64,000 nucleotides of DNA from the NCBI GenBank assembly GCA_010094025.1, contig ML991781.1:62001-126000 (forward strand), read 5' to 3'. Below, piece after piece: positions 58,145-64,000 of the stretch. The stretch is from Viridothelium virens (lineage: Eukaryota > Ascomycota > Dothideomycetes > Trypetheliales > Trypetheliaceae). Below the pieces are notes generated by a model. It saw only the letters and a list, made by a program, of their open reading frames with translations, did not search any database and was not told the origin of the DNA. The translations under genes and the position numbers were made by a program. Each line of letters opens with the position of its first letter. Position 1 is the first letter of the stretch.

Positions 58145-60523
58145 CTCAATGGACTATCCTTTGAACAGGAATGGGTCATATAAGAGATTAGAGGTGATCG
58201 AAGTCTGTGGTCATTTAGGTATTGATGTGGAATGTAGGTGAGAGTCAAAGAAGCAGCGATTGCGACTTAAATAGTAAATAGCTTAACATCTTGTCTATTC
58301 AGCTTGTTTACACGTTAAGAAATTACATATCATGCGTGATCTTTAAGAGTAGTAATCGCTTACAAACACTGCATGGTTGCGGAAAAGTACGAGATGAGAT
58401 GCACGTATTGATCCAAAAGAAACCTCAAGCATAATCGGGAGACTCTATAAATCATAATAAAAAGGGGGCGATTGGACAACGCAGTTGCTGTATATGAAAC
58501 AGTGTCGTACACCTAGCATTATACAGTTATGTACTCACCCAGGGCTGCCACGCGTTTCCCATTTTTTTCTCTGTCAGGAAACAATAGTCTGACGAAGCCT
58601 ACTGTTTTCTAGAACATCTCTTCATCTCCCCAGGATTCAATACTGTTGCGTCCCTGGTATCCATAGAGCTTCTCACTTTTTCTTACCACTTTCCGATCGT
58701 TCGCATGTGACACTAGCAAAGATCGATTCCTTCCGTGCAGGAGACCTTGCTACTCGTGAACGAACGTGATCCGCTACGAAATGTTGGAGATGTGAGAGTT
58801 CGATTGAATCAATGTTCCAAAGCTTGGCTTCGAACGTGCTGACTTAGAGGATGAATCGTGCCTCTCGCACCTGCCAATCGCGAGATGCGGCGATTGAGAG
58901 CATGCATTGCAGGTAGAATGGAACAAAGACATTGTAGGATGTTTGATTGACGTCTCAGTGAGACGAACGCTAGTAGATGGTGTCCAATTAAGCTATTCTC
59001 AGCAGCCCTTTCGCCACCAGGTTCTTTCGTTCTACAAGAACAAATGTAAAATAGACCAGAACAGAGTAGTATCATCATACGCGTAGTGTCCAGCCTATTG
59101 TAGTGCGAGAAGCAGATATTAGATGCCAAGAAGGAGGAGCAATGAGCAGTTAACCGAGAGGATCCAGGCTCTACAGGAACTGTGTATGCGTTTGCTTCGG
59201 ATGAGGCGAAGACGATCGTTGCAGCACGACAATCAACAATACTTCAGCTACGACTATCACGGCAAGACTGATGCGAAGGCACCGACAAGTCGTCACTTGG
59301 CACTAATCATTCCAGAATAAGCCAGACCTCCCGGCACCAGGGTCTTGAATCAGTAAAGGTATCATTAATCAGGACCGTGGTATTGTAAAATGTACGTCTG
59401 TCGGAGCAACGAGCCTCATCCATGGCGGTCTCTTCTCCAAGGATGTGAGCACGGTGATGTTGATCAAAACTCCAGAGAAAGCGCCCATGGGCTCAGAACC
59501 GGACATTGCGTGACCTATGGTAAGAGCAATGGACGTGGATGCCATTCGAACCATCAAAGAGTCGCCCAAGAGGCAAGAAGCGTGAGAAAAGGCTACAAGT
59601 TTAATCGGACATCATGTGAACAATTTGCCAGACTGAGGAAAGAAGAGCGACCACTTAGAGAGTAAAGGTAAAGTCATAACCTATCGGAGCGATATCAAGC
59701 CCAAGATCTGATTACGAGACAAAGACGATAGCAAAGCAAAGCTTACAATACCAACCAACGACTTGCTTCGCCCGACAGTTGTCAGCAACGCAAGAGATTG
59801 CGACAGCAAAAAACAAGAGCCACGCAAAGATTGGCAACGGTAACAGAGATTACACTAACAATGATGATCGGGAAGTGCCGTCTCGTTCTTGGAAAGATGG
59901 GGAGTCGGAGAGATCCCCGTAGAGTATTCTATCGTAGTCTGTTCGGATCTTCATCTGTCGATACTGAAGTACCATTTCTTTTTCATGAGGAGCGACTGAG
60001 CCCACATTGTTGGTCCTTGCTGGTCCTGGCTGGATGCGTCTGCATCCACGCTGTTCCCGATGTGACGCTGAGCGAGCCTGCCAATCGGGATGGATAGTTG
60101 AAGCCAATCGGGCACGGCGATCTTCCATTGATGCTTCGCTCCCCACGGCGATCGCGAGGCCGACCGACCGTTGTTTCAGTCACGTCAGATCGCAATTGAT
60201 GCCTAGTAGAGTAACCACATTGTTTTGGTGTAACAGGGCAGAAGGCAGATGCTTCATTTCCGGCCTTCCTGCGTGCAAAGCAATATTGTACAGTACTATG
60301 CATGGTAGAGTACAAGGCTGTGCGGAATCGATGCTGACCGAAAGTTGATCCAAGAATCACCAAAAGTAAAATCATTAAAGGTAGGAACAAATCTAACCTC
60401 ATATAATCTATCAATCTTCAACGCAATATCTCGAGAGGTAACAATTCCACTGTAACTGCGAGGGCGGGTTCGTTGGCCAGTCACAATTCCTCAAGGCCTC
60501 ATACGTTCTGCACAACAAACGTC
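58145..60523. other. Gene-poor region
   Basis: About 2.4 kb with short frames on both strands and nothing recognisable. The right end should be the SDR promoter. Confidence 0.4.
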
Positions 60524-61429
60524 ATGGCAGTACCGCCGTGGACTGGCATGACCTTTACCTCGAAGTTATACAGAGAACCTCCAGCATCTCTAGCTCCATC
60601 CAGCCAGAAGCTATCGTCTCCATTCGTGGTCGCCATCACAGGCGCGAGCCGCAACATTGGCGCAGCGACAGCCAAGGCCTTTGCACGAGCAGGCGCAACG
60701 GGTCTTATTCTTACTGCAACCTCCAAGTCCGCCACGCTTCTCGAGACCAAAAAGGAGGTTGAAGCCGCAGGCACCTCTCCAAATCTCAAAGTCACGGTCC
60801 TCGCTGCTAATGTGGCGGATTTCTCCTCCGCAAAGCTCATTGCAAATGCCGTGTCTTCTTCCCACAACAACCGTCTCGACCTGTTGATAAACAACGCAGG
60901 CATCGTCAGTACAAGCAAGTCAGCTTTCAACAAGCTTGGCGCCATCGATATTGACGAGTTCCAAAATACTATGAATACGAATTTCATTGGCAAATTCGCC
61001 ACAATTCAGTGCCTGCTGCCACTGCTCTTGCAGACGCCCGGCGGAGCCAAGACAGTCGTCAACGTCACAAGCGCCCTGTCACATTTCGTGACAGTGGGCG
61101 CACCAGCCTATAACATCTCTGCACTCGCGATGAATCGATTGTCTGAGACGCTTGCTGAGGCGTACAGCGGTGACGGCGTTTTAAGCTTTGCAGTGCACCC
61201 GGGGGTCGTGGCGACGATGCCGCCACCAATTGGAATGGAGGCAGACGGCCGCGCGATGGCAGTCGATAGTGAGGAACTTTGCGGGGCGTTCTTGGTGTGG
61301 CTGACAAAAGAAAGGAGGGAGTGGTTGAGTGGAAGATACTTGAGCGCGAACTGGGATGTCGAGGAGTTGGAAAGCAAAAAGGATGCTATCATTGGAGGGG
61401 ATCTATTGAAAACGCGGATGACCGTATAA
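60524..61429 (+). CDS. Short-chain dehydrogenase/reductase lacking the catalytic lysine
   Basis: Single exon, 301 aa from the ATG at 60524 (an upstream in-frame ATG at 60473 would add 17 residues). The Rossmann fold has TGASRNIG (39-46), NNAG (123-126), a serine pair before the active site (VTSALS, 182-186) and Tyr196 in APAYNISALAMNR. The Y-x3-K lysine position is Ala200 (codon GCA, 61121-61123), so the proton relay of classical SDRs is incomplete. The downstream VHPGVVAT block is normal. Related fungal SDRs (YQTSK..ALNR type) keep the lysine. It may be a low-activity or non-catalytic member. It converges with the AflR-like regulator 186 bp away. Confidence 0.85.
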   Translation: MAVPPWTGMTFTSKLYREPPASLAPSSQKLSSPFVVAITGASRNIGAATAKAFARAGATGLILTATSKSATLLETKKEVEAAGTSPNLKVTVLAANVADFSSAKLIANAVSSSHNNRLDLLINNAGIVSTSKSAFNKLGAIDIDEFQNTMNTNFIGKFATIQCLLPLLLQTPGGAKTVVNVTSALSHFVTVGAPAYNISALAMNRLSETLAEAYSGDGVLSFAVHPGVVATMPPPIGMEADGRAMAVDSEELCGAFLVWLTKERREWLSGRYLSANWDVEELESKKDAIIGGDLLKTRMTV

Positions 61430-61615
61430 AGTGACCATCAGATGGCGCAACATGTCCTTGGTTGGGACTTTGCTGGAGAACAAATATATCATAAGACTTT
61501 CGTAATTCGTGAATTTTCCCTCTAGAATGCAAATATAGTTTGCAGCAAATCTATGGTAACCAGCAATCGGCAACTCGATTGGATTGGTCCGTCTATAGTC
61601 GAAGAAATCGTGTAG

Positions 61616-62887
61616 TCAAGTACCACCAGTGCGTGAAAGACCAGCGCCAAACTCTTTAATCTGTTTGAGCGTATCTAGAACCTCTGCTTTGATCTTTGGT
61701 CCCACAATCCTGTACCAGTTTTTCGTATGCTGTTCGTCGTCTCCGTCCTCATCCCGCGTGCTTTCGCTTCCACGAATTGTAATCTCATCCACGATGCCCT
61801 CCACTTTTCGGACTTCTCTAAGCAAAATTCCACGCATCAATACTCGCTGGTCCTCTTCTTCAAGATCGAAGACGCCGATTTGGATTGGTGTGGATTGTAT
61901 GCCCTGAGCTGTTGATGCTTTTGACTGTGTGCTGACCGGAGAGACTGCCGATGTACTGGAGCCACTAGTGTTTGGCGAGCTTGCGGTAGGATATGATCCC
62001 AAAGATATGGATTGGCCCTGTGGCGAAACAGCTGACCGGTACCATGAAAGGGCCTTTGATACAATGGTCGTGTAGAGGAGTGCGAGATGCGCTTGCTGCG
62101 CACAAGGACATTCGAGTAGCTCTTTGAGAGTGTTCATGGCGACGCGGTTAAAGTAAAGAACCTTGTCGAGCGGGGGCGTACGGTTTAACACGTGCCCCAA
62201 GTTTGTGCGAGGGTTGCTTCGCACGCCCGGTTGATCGGTATGGAACATTGTGCAATAGTGAAGTGAGTGTAAGGTATTGAAGGCCTTGGCCTCGCAATCG
62301 TGGCCAGATGCCTGAGGAGGCTCCGAGATGAACGAGATGCTGTTGAAATTGGGGTCTAGGCTCGTTCCACAGACATGCATGTCTGAAGCCTCAGAAACGT
62401 TGTTCAAATCCACTGCAGATTCCGCTCCAGTCCAGTGTGACATGAAATCAAGCCCATCGCCGGCTGTGTCCAAACCAATGAGTGTCAAATAATCTGTGCT
62501 CTGTCGTCCGTCATGGCCTCCAACGTCCATTGACTCATCGGGCAGGACTGCTTGATGTGTCACCGGCGACAAATCATCCGACACCATGTACAAACCCGAA
62601 TCATCATTCGCACCGTTGAGTGGAGGAAGCGGGAGTAACGAGGGAGGCACCAGCGGCGGTGTTTCTGTCAGTGGAGTTGGGGATAGTGTCGAGTTTAGAT
62701 ATTGCTGCTTGGCGATCATCTTTGCCCACGACTGCTTCCCATGTCGTCGAGAAGGACTATAGGAGCACCGAAATCCGTTTGTCTGACACCGATCGCAGAC
62801 AGGTTGTTTCTTATCGCACTTGACCTTTGCTATGGAGCAGGCATCACAAGTAGATCGGAGCTTGACCGGGGCCTCAGGCGGAGACAT
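61616..62887 (-). CDS. Zn2Cys6 transcription factor, AflR-like
   Basis: Single exon, 423 aa. The N-terminal zinc cluster is complete: C-D-A-C-S-I-A-K-V-K-C-D-x5-C-D-R-C-x6-C (residues ~14-41), followed by YSPSRRHGK as in aflatoxin/sterigmatocystin regulator AflR and related monapinone/dothistromin-type regulators. The middle is Ser/Pro-rich. A region around LEEEDQRVLMRGILLREVRKVEG matches the C-terminal AflR domain. AflR-type regulators usually control a nearby specialised-metabolite cluster. Here only an SDR is adjacent and no polyketide or peptide synthase is seen inside the window, so the target genes may lie beyond the right edge. Confidence 0.85.
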   Translation of the reverse strand: MSPPEAPVKLRSTCDACSIAKVKCDKKQPVCDRCQTNGFRCSYSPSRRHGKQSWAKMIAKQQYLNSTLSPTPLTETPPLVPPSLLPLPPLNGANDDSGLYMVSDDLSPVTHQAVLPDESMDVGGHDGRQSTDYLTLIGLDTAGDGLDFMSHWTGAESAVDLNNVSEASDMHVCGTSLDPNFNSISFISEPPQASGHDCEAKAFNTLHSLHYCTMFHTDQPGVRSNPRTNLGHVLNRTPPLDKVLYFNRVAMNTLKELLECPCAQQAHLALLYTTIVSKALSWYRSAVSPQGQSISLGSYPTASSPNTSGSSTSAVSPVSTQSKASTAQGIQSTPIQIGVFDLEEEDQRVLMRGILLREVRKVEGIVDEITIRGSESTRDEDGDDEQHTKNWYRIVGPKIKAEVLDTLKQIKEFGAGLSRTGGT

Positions 62888-64000
62888 TGGTTTTCATGAC
62901 AAGTCTTGCCTCGCATTCGGCATGATCTGCGCAGGGAGAAGACATACGATACTCCCATGCAGTGGGTTTCTGATGGGATAAATAGGCAAGAACCGTACTT
63001 TTTTTTCTCCATACAGGTACAAGGACAGGGACGGCATAAGAGAGTCTGCGGGAGGAGCGCCATGAGGAGTTGAGGGCTGAGAGGTGTGCCCGGCTCTGCC
63101 GTCTCGTGGCTGAAGTGATTCAGACATCATTCGTCGTCCGACATGCTTTGATATCAACAAACGTCCAGAGTATTAGAAGATATACATACAAGGACGGGCA
63201 AAGACATGGTGTCGAGCCGATCCAGTCCTGCCGGGCACTCCGCCATCCCCGGACCCGGCCCGCACCCAGGCAAGGTTTGCCACGCACGTGCGCGGGTGCC
63301 AAAACACCAAAAATGTGAGACCGCAGTGTATACCTGGCAGCTCACCGACTATTCATGTATGCCTATTGAGCTCCATCACAAGAAGCGTGACTCTGCTCCA
63401 CAGTACGGAGCATCATTAGCTCTGGTGAACTCTGGGATGTACGAAGTCTCGCCCATCACGAGCATCCTCTTGCTTATACCAAGAACGACCATGACGGCAG
63501 AAGAGGGGGAACAAGCGTCATGTTGTAATGCATGAGAATGGGTCGATCTGATTCAGCGCTTCTTTCAGCTTAAAATGTTGAGCCAATCGGAGAGAGGACG
63601 TGTCTTATCACCTCATCGCCTCACTGCCTGAGGTACCCTATATCCAATCCTCCGGCTGCTGCAGCATGTGCGCGTCACATTCTTGGCCTTGCTTCTGAAA
63701 TCGGCTTTACGTAATAAGACGCGCACCTAGACTGTGCTCTTCCTTTCAGATCTCGGAATCACTTTTGAGTCAACCAAAACTAATTGCGTTGTGCAGGGAA
63801 TGCAGATGCACAAGGCACGGCACAGACAATTTGTTGCCATAAGCGCAGGTGCGTTTGGCTTATCTACATACCCCATACCCCATGTTCCATACGACACACA
63901 GGTAGATATCTAGCCGTGCACTAGAACTTTCTTTTGTGGTCTCCTACTGGCCGGACTGAGGAACGCGTTTTGCTAACCTAATCGATTTGCGATTAGAGCA
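62888..64000. promoter_or_regulatory. Region upstream of the AflR-like gene to the window edge
   Basis: About 1.1 kb. A run of ten T (62999-63008) and purine/pyrimidine mixed sequence; no gene recognised. The part next to 62887 should be the promoter of the regulator. Confidence 0.35.

Overview
The window looks like nuclear DNA of a filamentous ascomycete (Pezizomycotina, probably a dothideomycete; the class is an inference). Protein-coding genes are interrupted by introns of about 45-110 bp with GT..AG ends and CTAAC/CTGAC-like branch sites. There are no operons. Recognisable genes include the fungal housekeeping set VAS1, KIP3-type kinesin-8 and LYS1, plus typical filamentous-fungal families: Zn2Cys6 regulators, berberine-bridge-like oxidoreductase, UbiA-like membrane protein and a royal-jelly/Yellow-like secreted protein.

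Layout. 0-1.7 kb: a Tim17/22-like gene cut by the left edge, divergent from a small ubiquitin-fold-like protein. 1.7-13 kb: an accessory stretch with two BTB/POZ genes, a degenerate Zn2Cys6 regulator, a degenerate secreted beta-lactamase-like gene, three copies of a ~185 bp fold-back MITE and two solo Tc1/mariner-like terminal repeats. 12.9-31.9 kb: Smr-domain protein, valyl-tRNA synthetase (with a possible upstream mitochondrial start), FAD-linked oxidoreductase, a relic, an alpha/beta hydrolase broken only by two TGA codons, a third BTB gene with a fourth MITE beside it, kinesin-8, and a zinc-independent medium-chain reductase. 32.5-43.4 kb: saccharopine dehydrogenase, SMP-30-like secreted propeller, F-box-like protein, aromatic/neutral amino-acid permease, MsrA, Yellow-like secreted protein. 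45-50.4 kb: sulfotransferase-like membrane-anchored protein, zinc alcohol dehydrogenase, UbiA-like membrane enzyme. 50.4-55.7 kb: gene-poor. 55.7-63 kb: secreted alpha/beta hydrolase, small secreted protein, short-chain dehydrogenase lacking the catalytic lysine, and an AflR-like Zn2Cys6 regulator.

How it fits together. The conserved genes act in unrelated pathways (translation, microtubule dynamics, lysine biosynthesis, methionine repair). The most striking structure is the repeated pairing of BTB/POZ genes with one MITE family: all four MITE copies lie within about 0.55 kb of one of the three BTB genes, and all three BTB proteins end in the same Cys/His signature. Between them lie several genes at different stages of decay. 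The right third (sulfotransferase, ADH, UbiA, hydrolase, SDR, AflR-like regulator) has the composition of a loose or decayed specialised-metabolism neighbourhood, but no core synthase is visible and the link is only inference.
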